Shown here: in pieces, positions 1 through 13,100 of the stretch | Layout: each line of letters begins with the position of its first letter | Numbering within the stretch: the stretch's first letter is position 1 | NCBI GenBank assembly: GCA_014526335.1 | Contig: JACTAT010000027.1 | Location: 3,337,231 to 3,401,230, forward strand | Direction: 5' to 3' | From: Chrysaora quinquecirrha | Lineage: Eukaryota; Cnidaria; Scyphozoa; Semaeostomeae; Pelagiidae | DNA length: 64,000 bases | Notes under the pieces: generated by a model | Databases searched by the model: none | What the model was told of the DNA's origin: nothing | What the model saw: only the letters and a program-made list of their open reading frames with translations | Translations under genes and position numbers: made by a program

Positions 1-3000
1 CGGTGAAACCACTTCTTTGGCCAGTCAGGATAGCAAAATATCGGCATGGTCGCTAACATCGTCCAGGGGAACATTCCAATACTGAACATTTGGGAGTTCA
101 TCAAATGAAACGCCGCACCGAAAATGAAGCCCAGCGGACGCGTCCTGTCGAATAGAAGTAGAAATCCCTCGATCATGTCGAAAGTTAGGCCACAAATATG
201 AACAACAAAATGGTCGATGATGTTGTCCGGTAGGCCAATGAGTTTCAGCGGATCAAATACCCATTTTCTGCTTAGGCCCACCATCGAGTATCCAGCGACC
301 CAGTCCATGTCGAGTTTTTGAGACCAGCGTAGAAATAGACGATGAAAAACTAAAGAGAGAAAACATTATTATTCTACCGCTATGTTCGTGTGTAGTGAAA
401 AGTAGTTAAAAGTCCATGTATTAGAATAAAAGGATAAAAGGGCAAGCAAAAAAGCTCGAGTCGCAGAGAGCAACCAGCCCGCACATCTAAATAACAACAA
501 CCCATCTTAAAAACATGAATCAGCCATGGTACAACATTAACTTAAGAACCGATATTGTGAAGAAAATAACACTGTAGATTTGTTACAAATAATTGACAAG
601 CTCTCATACTTTCTACTAAAGCCCCCATGTACCAAACCCGTTTTAGGTCTTGGTCTTTTGCTCCCCAATACTCCTTAGAAGCCCCACCAAGATCTTTGCT
701 CCATTTAGGGTTTCGGAATTTGTCAACATCAAAACTAAAAAGTCTTTTGAGACAGAAAGATTTCGTTCTCTCTCTTGGATTCTTCAGTTGACAATATTCA
801 TTCATTTGCTGTGGCGTCGTGGTCCAATGTCCAATCCAACTGGCTCGTGGTGTCAGAAGCCCAGGGGAGTTGGGGTTCGAGCCCTACCTTTAGTAGCCTC
901 ACAGCCGGGGCTGAAGTCTCGATTAGTTAAACTACTAATTTGAGATCCTAGGGTCTGGCGCTAAATACACCATTTCACCTTCACCTTAACCTTCATTTTG
1001 ATCAACCAATGTATCCAAAAAGCTGATAGATGCTTAAAAGTATGTTCAAAGATTTTTCCCGCTCTTTTCCGATATCCGTATTCCAATTGAAGTATCCCCC
1101 TAGATATAATCCCGGGGGGTACTTAGTATAATTTGGGTACGGGTACGGTACATACCCACATATGGGTGGGTTTTTGGCCTTGAAATTCTCTAAACATGGG
1201 GCGGCACATCCCCGTCAATTCATAAGTTATGTACCCCCCCCCCCGGGGGATATAATATAACGGAACAATAAGGTGTTTCTAATAAATTTTTATAAAATCA
1301 CCTGGAATTTGAATAAACTATAGTGCCATTTTGGAACCACAACATTTCGAATGCTCGGCCAAATCAAACCATCGATCGACCTGTAAAACGATTAAGGAAA
1401 TTTTAGTCGTAAGAAATCTTTGTAATAAGCAGTATCTTTTACAGGGGCGGACTGGCAGTCTCAAGGGTTGCTATCTCCAGTAAAAGCGGCCTGTTTTCAC
1501 TTTAGCGATTTTTCTTCTCAGTTGCTTCTAGCGAGCTCCTCTGTAAAAAAATCAATTCGAGGCAAGAACTACTGTTGATGTTAATACTTCTTTTCTTACT
1601 TGCGATATTTCGATGGCAAAATCGTCTCCCTTTATACATATTTTCGCATTTCTATGTTTTCTTGCTTCCATATTTTTGTGCGTATATGCTGATTATCTTT
1701 TTATTTTTACTTCATTTCAATTATCGGCATTGAGAAACAATTTCTGTTATTTCCAACTGTTTTCAGACTGAGCGAAACCCATCCAAATCTCTTCGAAATC
1801 ACAAGAAATCGAAGTGATTTTCTCAAGAAACAGCTGAAACAGTTTGTTAAAGACCCTATAATAAGAAGGCCTGGGTTGCAATCGCAAACTAACATCCATG
1901 CCAGTCCACCTCTGCGTATAAATGGGGTCTTAGAATCTAAAATCATATTAGTATGAGAATTCTTACCAATAGTGATGTGCATTCGTTAATAGTAACATAA
2001 TTCCAGTTAAACCATAAAGATACGAATGATTGTTCCAACTTGTCTTGTCCAAGAGAAAGATGTACCAGTATGACGTGACAAAACAGAGACAACTAATCCG
2101 ATACATGAGCCCCAACATGATGCCAAAAGCACCAAGGAACATGATGGAATAAACCATGTACATCCATTCAAGAGGTAATGGATGCGACCAACTGAATAAT
2201 GGAAAAATACACAGATCGGGATCAGACCATTTCCTTGTCAAAGTTGACATTCCTCTTTCCTGTGGTATGTCCATCATCATCAAGAAACCTGTAGATTAAA
2301 GAGAGAAGATATACCATATATACTCACATCTTTCCACCCTATGCCACCTCCCTGGGAGGTGGTCAAGAGTGAGAAGTGTGGGTGGGTTCATATGTGAAGG
2401 TGCTGTGGTGTCGTGGTGTAATCCAGCTGACTCGTGGTGTCAGAAGCTCAGTGTGGTCAGGGTTTGAGCCCAGCCACCGTAGCGTCACGGCCAGGGTCAA
2501 GGTCTCGATTAGTTAACCTACTACTGAGATCCTGGCGACTGGCCCTAAAACACCATTTCACATTTCACCTTCATATGTGCCTTTAATTCGGGTAGGGTAT
2601 TTGCTGATTTTCGGGTATCTTCCCTGCATCTTTGCTGATTTTGGTATACATTGGGGTGTCATTTCAAAATTTTGTCTTTTGGACCTGACCAGTCCTATAC
2701 GTTTATGAAGAATGTTATCATTGTCTGACCACAGGAGATGGAGCCCCCAACCCCCAAAATGTTACTCAATGGAAGTGGTGTAGCAAGACATCCAACATTG
2801 GAGGGCCAAGGGTGTGGTCAAGGACAATGAGGGCATGGTTTTGGGAAGAAATAACAAGTTGCACCTTGCAACACTTTCGCATCAGATTTAGCTTATTACA
2901 AAATCAATCTTGGCAATGATTGGGGGGAGGGTGGGGTGACTGCACCCATGTCCCTATTGGCTAGGCAACGGCCAAATATATATAAAAGGTTTGTCACGAG

Positions 3001-3404
3001 AAGTGATGATTATCATGTCAATGGATACTAGAGTGACAGTCCTAGTCCTACAATGTATGGCAATTTACATTTCCTTTGTTTGGGGTCTTAGAGAGACTGC
3101 GTTGACTAAATCATCTTAGTTCACACCCGTGGCAATACCCAATTCTTGTGCCCCCTGGAATACTGCTCTCTGACCCAACCAAATATCTTTCAAAAAATCT
3201 ATGAATGAAATCAAAGAAAAAAGATTAAAACTCACCAAAGAGTAATCTTAAAACTCCCAGTGATGATGGATCCTTTCCTGTGAACAATTCATCTCTTATT
3301 TTTATGAAAAACTCTTTCAAGGAATTTCCTGTCATCTTATCCGCTGACCTGCCTTCATTTCCTTTGGACATCCTCTCCTTTTTTCTATGTTTAACCTTTT
3401 CCAT
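1..3404 (-). CDS. GGCX: Vitamin K-dependent gamma-glutamyl carboxylase, N-terminal part
   Basis: ER membrane enzyme that converts Glu to Gla in vitamin K-dependent proteins using reduced vitamin K, CO2 and O2. Four minus-strand exons: 3236-3404 (ATG at 3404-3402), 1967-2288, 1302-1380 and 1-349, the last running off the window. Intron phases agree (1, 2, 0) and all introns are GT-AG. Recognition strings in order are [49 protein letters not shown] and [12 protein letters not shown], all at family-conserved places. About 306 of the usual roughly 750 residues are here, the membrane-embedded half. Oddity: the T run at 315-319 (A run in the coding strand) is one base short, so the frame breaks between the AGLK and LDMDWV segments; in human GGCX this spot holds the KK pair with active-site base Lys218. 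The frame is clean on either side, so an indel error is the simplest reading. An upstream 5'UTR intron is possible because an acceptor-like site lies just before the ATG. Confidence 0.93.
808..992 (+). mobile_element. SINE-like repeat copy
   Basis: Same family as 2396-2572, with GGGGTTCGAGCCCTACC and CTCGATTAGTTAAACTACTA. It lies in the GGCX intron between exons 3 and 4 and is somewhat diverged (CCAATGTCCAATCCAACTGG near the start). Confidence 0.65.
1104..1255. mobile_element. Short foldback element with CCCGGGGGGTAC ends, GGCX intron
   Basis: Left end ATATAATCCCGGGGGGTAC is mirrored by GTAC, a C/G run and GGATATAATAT on the right. About 150 bp with TACGGGTACGG-like internal words. It sits between GGCX exon 4 and exon 3. 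Confidence 0.6.
2396..2572 (+). mobile_element. SINE-like repeat, full copy
   Basis: About 177 bp beginning GAAGGTGCTGTGG and ending CATTTCACCTTC. Contains a pol III B-box-like word (GGTTTGAGCCC here; GGTTCGAGCCC in sister copies) and the shared words GACTCGTGGTGTCAGAAGCT, TCTCGATTAGTTAACCTACT. The complementary GAAGGTG/CACCTTC ends are also compatible with a MITE. Sister copies at 808-992, 7041-7205 and 23249-23423. Confidence 0.7.
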
Positions 3405-4148
3405 GTCACACACTGAGTTCCTAGGATAAAATGAATATTATCTGAATAAATTGAGTTTCAGTGACATATGCATAGATAGATGATGCTATTAAAACAAAAT
3501 TATCCTTCACTGAACTGCACAACAATGACCTGAAATTTCTAATTACTAAGCTAAAACACGTTTTTCTTTAATAGGGTTTCTAGCACCCTCAACAGCTGCA
3601 AAAACTTTGTCATTGTTTACAAACAAAAGATTAGCACACGACGTTTTCCTTAATCAATTAAAATTTTCAAAAACGCATTAAGAATCAGTTGACCAGTTGA
3701 AGCAACACTGCTAAATTCTGACTACATTTGTGCTAGACAGCTAGCTATAAGCTTCTTCCCTCGACAACACAAACACAAAAATTTTGGGACTGTTTTTTAG
3801 GCCATTCGTCCGTTCCGTGGCACTTATTAGGAAGGGCTAAGGCCGTCGTACTTGCGTTCACATCTTTTTTTACTTCGAAACTCAGAGGAATAGACCATTT
3901 CAACTAAGGGCCTCGTTTTCAAAACAGTTGAAAATTAGGTCATAGAGAAACTTCAACTTCAGATTCATGTTCAGCACCTTCTTTTTAGTGTTGAGGCAAA
4001 GTTTTATGCTTCTAATCCTTAAGATATAGTACCCAAAAGATGCGGACATTTTTCTCTCGTGCAAAAGGGGTTTTAATGGTTCCTTGGGTCTCCAATAGTT
4101 TGGCAAAAAAATGTATTCCATTATAATAATAATCATAAGTTTGCTTAC
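3405..4148. other. Intergenic or intronic gap between GGCX start and last PEX5 exon
   Basis: No coding exon could be recognised on either strand. It should contain the C-terminal TPR exons of PEX5 if that gene were compact, but no sequence like the conserved GLGVLFNLS segment is visible on the minus strand. An open frame at 3900-4148 is only read-through of the PEX5 intron after the donor at 4148-4147. Confidence 0.6.
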
Positions 4149-7100
4149 TTGAACTTCTGCGTCTAAATTTCCATCTAAAGACCGCTGTGCAGCAGCAATG
4201 AACAGGTCGTGGATTTTATCAAAATCTTCCTTAGACATCAGAGAGGAAACCCGCGTGTTTGCACGGGCCTGTGTATCCTCCCTCGCAATTAGATCTTTGT
4301 ACCTAGAACAACAAATATCGCAATTCAAACAATGACCTCGTTGATCTAAGTCTTAGTAGTGAAAAGAGCGGTTTTACGTGAAACGAAAATGCGAATGCAA
4401 CGATATTGACTAAGTAACAGGGGGGGGGCAGGCTCAATATAATTTATCAGGTCGGAAGATTGAAGATCTCAGATATCCTCTAGCTGTTTTTGACCCCTGG
4501 AAAGGGGTTCACTCTCTTTCCTAATAAGCAGGATTTCCTACTCAACGCAATATCTCCCTTCCCCCCCTCTTCAAACAATGTTGGTTTATTGAATGACAAA
4601 ACTTTTCAGGTCCATATGAACATTGAAATCACGCAACAGCACTCTTATCAACATAACAAAACAACATTGTTCTTAGGAGGATTGAGTCAGTGAGTTGTGC
4701 TTAGAATTGTAAACACACTTTCATGGGAAAAAGACTGGAAATATGATGATGGGTGTTCCAAAAAATTCTGACAGGCATTATAAGTGAAGCTGGAATGGAG
4801 ATGGTGATGATGATGATGGTGATGATGGTGAAGTTTTCCGCACACGCAGCTGAATAGTTGCTTAAAGCTTCTCCGCAGAGCTCTTAAGTTTCCTACTATT
4901 AATGTGATTCATTTTCTTAAGTGCTTTTTACAGGACTGTTGTTTGACAGGAGGTCAAGATTGCTTACCTTGGATGATGTCTTAGCCACTCTTTGAGGGAT
5001 TCGCATGCCTGAAACATTAATCATAATTAGGCGCAGAATGACAGGCCTAATAAATCTCAACCTCGTTAACAAAGTTACTTTTAAAAGACACGATGCAGCG
5101 AATGAGCATTTATGATGACCAACTTACAAGCAAGCAAGAAAGCAAACAAGCAAGCATACAAGCAAGCATGCAAGCAGGCAAGTAAGCAGGCAAACAAGCA
5201 ACCAACCAAGCAAGCAGGCAAACAAGCATGCAAGCAGGCAAGCAAGCAGGAAACAAGCAAGCAACCAAGCAAGCATGCACCAAGCAAGCATGCAAGCAGG
5301 CAAGCAAGCAGGCATACAACCAAGCATCTAAGCAGGCAAGCAACCAGGCAAGCAAGCAGGCAAACAAGCAAGCAACCAAGCAAGCATGCAAGCAGGCAAG
5401 CAAGCAGGCAAGCAAGCAGGCAAACAAGCAAGCAACCAAGCAAGCATGCAAGCAGGCAAGCAAGCAGGCAAACAAGCAAGCAACAAAGCAAGCATGCAAG
5501 CAGGCAAGCAAGAAGGCATACAAGCAAGCAACCAAGCAAGCAACCAAGCAAGCATGCGAGCAGGCAAGCATGCAACCAAGCATGCAAGCAGGCAAGCAAG
5601 CAGGCAGGTAAGCATGCAAACAACCAAGCAAGCAAGCAAGCAGGCAGGAAAGCAATATTTATTTGTTAACGATGGTCTGATGTTCTAGTAGCAATACATC
5701 TGATCTGGGCCTAAGCCTAATTCATGAAAGCTTAAGCTTAAGTGGGCCTAAGCTTATTGCATGAAAATTTGCAATGTTTAAAAGACTTAGTAACTCAAAC
5801 ATTATTCTATCCCTCTGTGAGTTCAAGGTATCGGGGTTTGACTGTGCTACAAGGTCGATCTTTCAGCAGCCCCCGTTCAGATTGAGATTTACATTCACTT
5901 TCAATATAAACAAGGGAAAACACAGGGTGACGCACTTACTTGATATTGCATTGATTCATTCGTATAGCTGACAGCCAAGGCCATTCTTGCTGTTAAATTG
6001 TCTGGTTGTAGCTCAGCACATCTGCAAAAGCAAAGGGGTATCTGAATTCTAGACGAAGATTTTCAGCCCATTAAAGCGGTTCAGAATTTCCCAAAAAATA
6101 TCTCGTATACACTCTATTTTGTCCAGAATTATCCCTTACCCACATCCATTTTACCCTAATGGGGTCTCAAAATTTACAAAGTGAATCTTGCAAAGTATAC
6201 AGCGGTTTACGGTCTCTAGCATAAATCCCTGGCAAAGGATCGAACGCTGTCAAACATTTTTGATTTGGTTATCAAACAAAATATTACACGATTTGGCCAT
6301 GTCGCGAAACATTACTTATCAAAAATATATTGCCTGCAACAGCAGAAAATATTGCTAAGCACTTCTGCTTGTCATGATTTGCAACATGGACAAACAGTTA
6401 AAGTAAAACATTGTTTTAAAAGCCAATCTCAAATGTTTTGAACAACAATGTTTGATCGATTGGCAAGAGTCTAACAGTATTAATCTCATAGGGTTTCGGT
6501 GAAGGAAGTGAACGGTAAATGGAGGAAGACAAAACACAACTGAGTTGCTAATCCTTTAATTTTTGGGGCTCTAGACAGGCTTTTCGATTTCATTTAGCTA
6601 GAGAGGGTTACTGAAAACTTTGGGTTACATCTCTGTGTAGAGGGAAAATACCAACGAACTGCCCAAAATATGCAATGAAATATCAAGGATATGTCTTACT
6701 TATTCAGTGCACTTATTGCTAGCATTTCTTGCTCATTTTCTGCTTGACTTGTACCAAGATACTGCCATGCCTGTACAAAGAATTAGATGTGATTAACAAA
6801 AGGGAAACATCAGTACTGAGAAAAAGAGCGAATTATATTTGGAGTTGGACATAACTAATCAAATGTGGGATCAATAGCAACGGAAATCTTATATAGAACC
6901 ACAGTGAAACGATTGCCATTTCCTACACAATAATATATACTTAGGTCAGACTGTGATTGAGTGGTAATACTGCTAAACAAAAGTCGTGATGAACCATGGG
7001 AATATCATGGGGCATACATTAAAGCTGTGGCTTTGAAGGATTCTGTGGCGTCGCGGTGTATGCAATCCAGCTGAGTCATGGTGTCAGGAGCGCAGTGTGG

Positions 7101-10100
7101 TCAGGGTTCGAGCTCAGCCACGGTAGCGCCGCAGGGTCGGGGTCTCGATTAGTTAACCTGCTACTAAGATGCTAGTAATTGGCACTGAAACACTATTTCA
7201 CCTTTAATTTCACCTAAAAGCTTTTTTAGTCTGACACTCCTCAGAGTAAAAACGTCAGAAACAGACAGAAATGGTTGACTGAGCGGAATTTATTGCAAGA
7301 TGCGGATAGAGAGGCACGAAACAGAATTAAATGTCGCTTATATTTCGTGTAATAAAGAAAGACATGACATTACCTCAGCATGTTCAGGATCAGCTCTAAC
7401 CTGAAATAATAAGATACGATTAGAGTAAATATATTCGAATTTATCAAGGCTGTTTCTGACACCGTATTAGACATGATAGTCATCACTTATCATGACAAGC
7501 CTTTGATATTTAATTGGGCAACGTTATGGGAGATATCCGTTTCCCATCATCGGGCAATGAGAAATGTGGTTTCTTTTCTAAGATACGACTAATGAGAGAC
7601 AAATATTTGGTCAGTATTAGGCCAGATAACGTAATTGCCTGCTTCACAGGAAAAAACATTTCATTTCATTTAATTTTATCCTTATTAAAAACGGTATCCC
7701 CTCAGTTAGACTGGCAGCTTTTCAGGGGGTCTTTGGGATGTGAGGCTTCGGCTTCATTAGTTAGGCCATTCCAAAAATTAGCCCATCAAAGCGAAACGGA
7801 ATGGAGGATCTAAATAGACCTAAGCTATCAGCCCAAACCAGAAGGGAAGATGCTTGAAGGTGCTGTAGTGTCGTGTCGTGGTCTAATCCTACTAGCTCGT
7901 AGTGTCAGGAGCTGAGTGAGGTCTGGGTTCAATAGTTTTTCCTTTTGATGTCTCCTCTGAAGGACAATAGTAGCATAGACAGCATAAATAAGGGTCGTTT
8001 AGGAGGTTACATGTTCCTCGTTTCCCTTGCAAAACCCCTTTGGTCCTCTGAGTTTTGTAGAATTATTGAAGGTAAAACAGATTGACAGGGAGGATTTTAC
8101 CTGATCCCTACTTCCCGTTGTTCCCTTGTTCCCTTTTAACTTTGGCCATGTTCCCTTATTCCGTGGATTCATTTTGCATGCTCCCATGTTCCTTAGAACC
8201 CTTAAAAGACCCTCATGAATATATCTACATACAAGAATTGATGATGATAGAAGAACTCACTGCCTCTTCAAAGAGTAGTATGGCACTTATCAGGTCTCCT
8301 TGCTTGAGTTTTTCGAGGCCGTCTTGAAATGCATTTGGATGGTCTTTAAATGGGTTGTCTTCTTCAAATGTATAATCCTTGTAAACAAAACAAAATACAC
8401 ACGTGCAGTAAAAACACATAAGAACCTTGATCTACTAAGAACCTACGGCCTGGAAAAATATATACTTTATATACCCAATTCACAAGAACCATTTCAGTCT
8501 GATATCCAATATTGTTCTTAATTAATTGAGAAAACTTCGACCACTCATCGGGGTTTAAAACACCAACTTGTGCCTGGGTTGACCTCTTTTGTGAACTCCA
8601 AAACATTGCACTCAAAACATTGGAAAGCAGGAGAGAGCTAAAGCTGCTAGACAATGCTTTATTCTTCCTTGTAATTGCTTTTGATCCCCTCTTTTAAGAA
8701 CCCTCACCCCTGGGTGAAGCTGAAACACAAAACGAAACACCTTGGGTGTGGAGGAGAATTGTGGCTGTAAGGGCCTCAATTTAGGCTGACATTGTTAAGT
8801 GAAGTGGAGTAGTCAACTGGCTTGTTGTCCAGAAGGTTACTGGTTCGAATCCCAGTCAAGGCAATTATGACAATTTTGGTAGCCCACTTATGATTAATAC
8901 ACCTCTTAGTGTGGTATACACTTCATTAAATAAGAACCTAAACAGGCTGTGTTCAAAAACGTAAGCTCTAATGTGTGGGGTTTGATCTCTTTTAAATTGC
9001 CAGAATAGAAGGTTCAAGAAAAAGAGACTCCGAGAAAAACTAGACAGGAACCAAGCACTGCTTCATAAAATCTTAAGGACTTTCTGGATTCCATAATTCA
9101 TTTTAAACAAAACATAATTACCATGGGGCTAACTGTCACAGCCAAACACTAAACAACCTGCAGAACGAAGATTGGAATATCATCTCAAACATGAATAAAT
9201 ACCTTTTTATATTCTTCTCTGTACTGCTCTAGCCATGGATGATCGGACTCTACATCGTCACTAAAAATTAAGAACTTAACATTAACGTGTTATCATATAG
9301 GTGATTGCGACCATTCGGCTTTAGTATTACTACGGAGACTATTTGGATCACATCAAATGGGGGCGGGGGCGGAATGCTGGGAAAATCGTGCTTTTTCAGT
9401 TCATTACCAAATGACTTTATCAGGATGATTCATAGATTCCTCATACATAGATTTAGTCTGTTTCACGTTTAAGACATCAAAAAAAGAAGAATAGCTACCT
9501 GGCGATTTCGTCCCACTCGGATTGAAGCTTTCGCCAGTAATCAACATCATTCTGAAACGAAGAAGATTCAGATAATTGTCAAGATCACCCCATAAAGCAA
9601 GGGGCAATTCTCTTTATAGGAATCTCGTAAATCCTTGCCGTAAGTTCTTTTGTTTTCAGAGAAATCTCTTGGAAATCCTTATGTTTTCAACATAAATCTC
9701 GAACGCCTTTCTGAAAAATTAAATGCCTCGAGATATTAAGCTTCTCTTCTTGAACGCAATCCAGTATAGATGCGACACTTACACTACAGGGTGACTAGAC
9801 TTATTAGCTACATTGGTCGTAGTCGTCGTTTTTGGTATCTGTTTCCGAAAGAATGGGAAGAAGGTAATACGACTACAGGATGACGGCTTTTTAGGGATCT
9901 TCTTTCTTGTAAAAATAATCTTTAGATTAACTGGCTGCTTATTAAAAAATACGTGTATAGAGACAATCAACGTACAAACAATGCTATGCCCTGTTTTAAG
10001 TATCCACTGTCAAATGCTTTCTTTACAGCTTTCGCATAAGTTAATACCAAAAAGCTAGGGGGTTTATAAATCAGTGATGGTTACATACCTCATTCAGCGA

Positions 10101-13100
10101 GTATTCGTCTATCCATTTCTGCGCCTCCGCATCCACCGCAACAGCACTATTCTGTTTTTGGAATTCTTCTGCCCAGTCTTCGTCTTTCGACTCTAAGTTT
10201 TCCTGTATATAGCAAAAGCCTAAGTAATCAAAACGAGCCTAAACTCGTGCCAGTATAATTATTGTAAGAAACACGAGGCTGAGATGAAAGTTCAATTACT
10301 CTGGTCTGAAATTTCTGAATTTTCTAGATTGAACACCAAAAAATCCTACTAGCATGAAAATTTATACGGAATCCACTTAAATATATGTTGTTCAGAAGGC
10401 CATTGGGTGATAAGGTGCTGAAATTTCGTCATTAAGGTGGTGATAATTATGTAAACTTAAACTTTGTCTTTTTGTAATTCACATATCTATATCTATTGTC
10501 TGATGCCAAGTGCTGTAATTTGTTTTTGCTGTTATTAAGCGAACAAGGCTAGATAACAATTGCTTTTCTTAGGCCGCATAAGTTTTCCATGTAATTAATT
10601 GGAATTATTATGAAAGCGTATTGACTTGACTAGACATGCAATAATAAAAATTCAAATGTGAAAGGGCGTATTCTGAAAAATATTCACCTTATCGTCCAAT
10701 TCACCTCCTTTGCTTAAATTTTCTACTGTTTTCATAAACTAAACACAAACAGATTATTAAAATTAATTGAAATATTCTTTTTTTACAATAATTTATCATT
10801 AATGGCGCGAACACTAGGATAGATTTTTCCACGAGTGGCAATGGCGAACACTAGACTTTTCCACTAGTGGCATACCACAATAGATGCGATTCGAACCTGG
10901 ACTGCATGACCAGAGAGCCAAAAATGTTTTAACTTAGCTATAGAGCGAAATATCTAGTCTCCTAGTGTTCGCCATTCATGGCAAATATGTACAAATATGT
11001 ATGGTTCTGAAGAGGCTCAACATGGCCGATACACAAAAGTCAAATGGGAGGAGAGCCTTGGGCTGTATGACTTGAAGAGTTACTCGACGATTTCATTGAG
11101 CTCGAAGCTCAATAGAAACGTTGTTGGCTTTTCGATCATGCAGTCCAGGTTCCAATCCCATCTATTATGGTATGCAATTTATGGAAAAATATCTACATTA
11201 GTTTGAATGCTTGTAACCAGGTTTTCTCAGTATCACACAAATACATGGTGCAGACGAAACAAGGGAAATAAAAGAGAAAATTTTGGAGGCAGAGGTGAAA
11301 CTTGAGGTCAAATACTGGAGCTTTTGACTATTTGAGGGCCTGCGTTTCTTAGAAAGAGTTTTTATATAAAAATACGTGTATCGAGTGAGAGTGGGTAAGG
11401 AGAATAAGTGTAAGTTACCTGTGTATTCCTTATCTCGTCATCATATACTTTATCCAGAATTTCCTGGGCTGTTTGTTGAAGCGAGTCGTTGTTTTTCGAA
11501 TTCAAGTTATTTGACCTAAAAACCAACAAACAATCATGTATTAAAGCCTACTAATTTGGTGTTTATGATGATACATTTCTTTTGCTACCAAGAACTGTTT
11601 TGTTCCTATTCTATTTTACTCATTCTCTCTCTCTCTTCTGTTGATCTATAAAGAAAAGTCAACTGTGGTCAGTTTAAGTCAAGTCAGACCAAGTTAGGTC
11701 AGACAAAATCCGCTCAGACCAAGACAGGTCAGACCAACTCAGGCCAGATCAAGTCAGGCCAAACCAAGGCAAGTCTAGTGGTGCCAGGTTGGATAACGTC
11801 AATTCAGACTGAACCATATCAGATCAGGTCAGATAAGGTCATGCCAAGTAAGGTCAGGAAAGGTAAGGTAAGATAAGGTCAGGTAAGGCCAGGTCAGGTC
11901 AGGTCAAGTCGGGTTAGGTCAGGTCAGATCAAAACAAGCCAAGTTTAGTGCCACCAGGTCGGATAAGGTCAATTTAAACTAAACCAGATCAGATCAGGTC
12001 AGATCAAGCCAGGTCAGGTCAGGTAAGGTCACGCCAAGTAAAGTCAGGTCAGGTTGGGTCAGGCCATGTCAGGAAATAAAAAGAACTAAATCGATCAAAT
12101 CAAATAAAGTTACTTACACAGCATGATCAAGGTATTCATGTGCCCATTTGTCGTGTGCAACTAAGTCGGCAGCAATGTTGGTCGTCCTTTGATCATCAAT
12201 TTGTGCAACTTGATGTCTTGCGAATTCATCAATCCATTGACCAGAAACTAAAATACAAATTTATAGAATTTGAAAAAGCTGAAGAACGAACTTCCAGGTC
12301 ATATAAAACGCAAACAACTGCAGATGCTGAACCAATTCTTTTCACAGCTGTCACCATTGAAGAATGGTGTTCAAAAAAGGCTATCAATAAAGCTTTCCTA
12401 CATGGCGTGAATACAAAGGGTAGAAATTTTGATATATTTTGATCGAAATTTTCTCATACATCCCTTCCTCTCAGTACGTGAATTTTTGCCTGTCTTCAAT
12501 TCCTTAGCCAATCACGGGGAGCTTTGATGAACTGCGTTACAAATGGCATATTCTATAATCCAAACATCGCTGTGTGCCAAATGCCAAATAGTAATCTAAA
12601 GGCCCATTTCACTTCATTAGCAATCGATTTTCGTTAGCGAATTTGCTGTTCACCGCTCTCTAGAGACAAAAAAAGGCCTTCGCGATCAATTTTGGCCTTA
12701 AAAGGTCCGAGTTTTGGCAAACTTGAGCTTGGCTTGCAGTGAAAATCAGAATCGCCTTAACCCTTTGTTGATGGCTAGCGAACAACGAATAGCGAATGGG
12801 AATGAAGTGGAAATGGGCCTTAAGGCAACGAAACAATAGCAATCCGAACTACATACCTTCGTTTTCATGAGCTGAATGAAGGGGAAGAAATTCATCAACC
12901 CAAGCATCTGATCTTGGATCTGAAACGAAAATACAACACATCAAATGATTTAGCAATTTGTTTTAAACCAATCAGCTTGCGGGAGGTCAATAGAATTAAT
13001 CAAAGAATCCAAATGAGAAAACAAACTCTTTCAGTCTACAAAGAACCGGCCTTTTGGTTTTGATGTTGACAGATTCCAAAACTCACTTCTACGATTGGCG

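Noticed and set aside
3900..4148. C-terminal extension of PEX5 exon 17
   Set aside because: Residues after the donor do not resemble PEX5 TPRs, and GTAAGC at the family intron position is a strong donor.
5081..5688. Six overlapping open frames of 65-185 codons on both strands
   Set aside because: All are translations of the CAAG/CAGG tetranucleotide repeat; Cys-Leu or Lys-Gln-Ala periodicity in every frame is a repeat artefact.
8815..8870. Functional tRNA gene
   Set aside because: Only anticodon- and T-arm-like words; acceptor and D stems do not pair.
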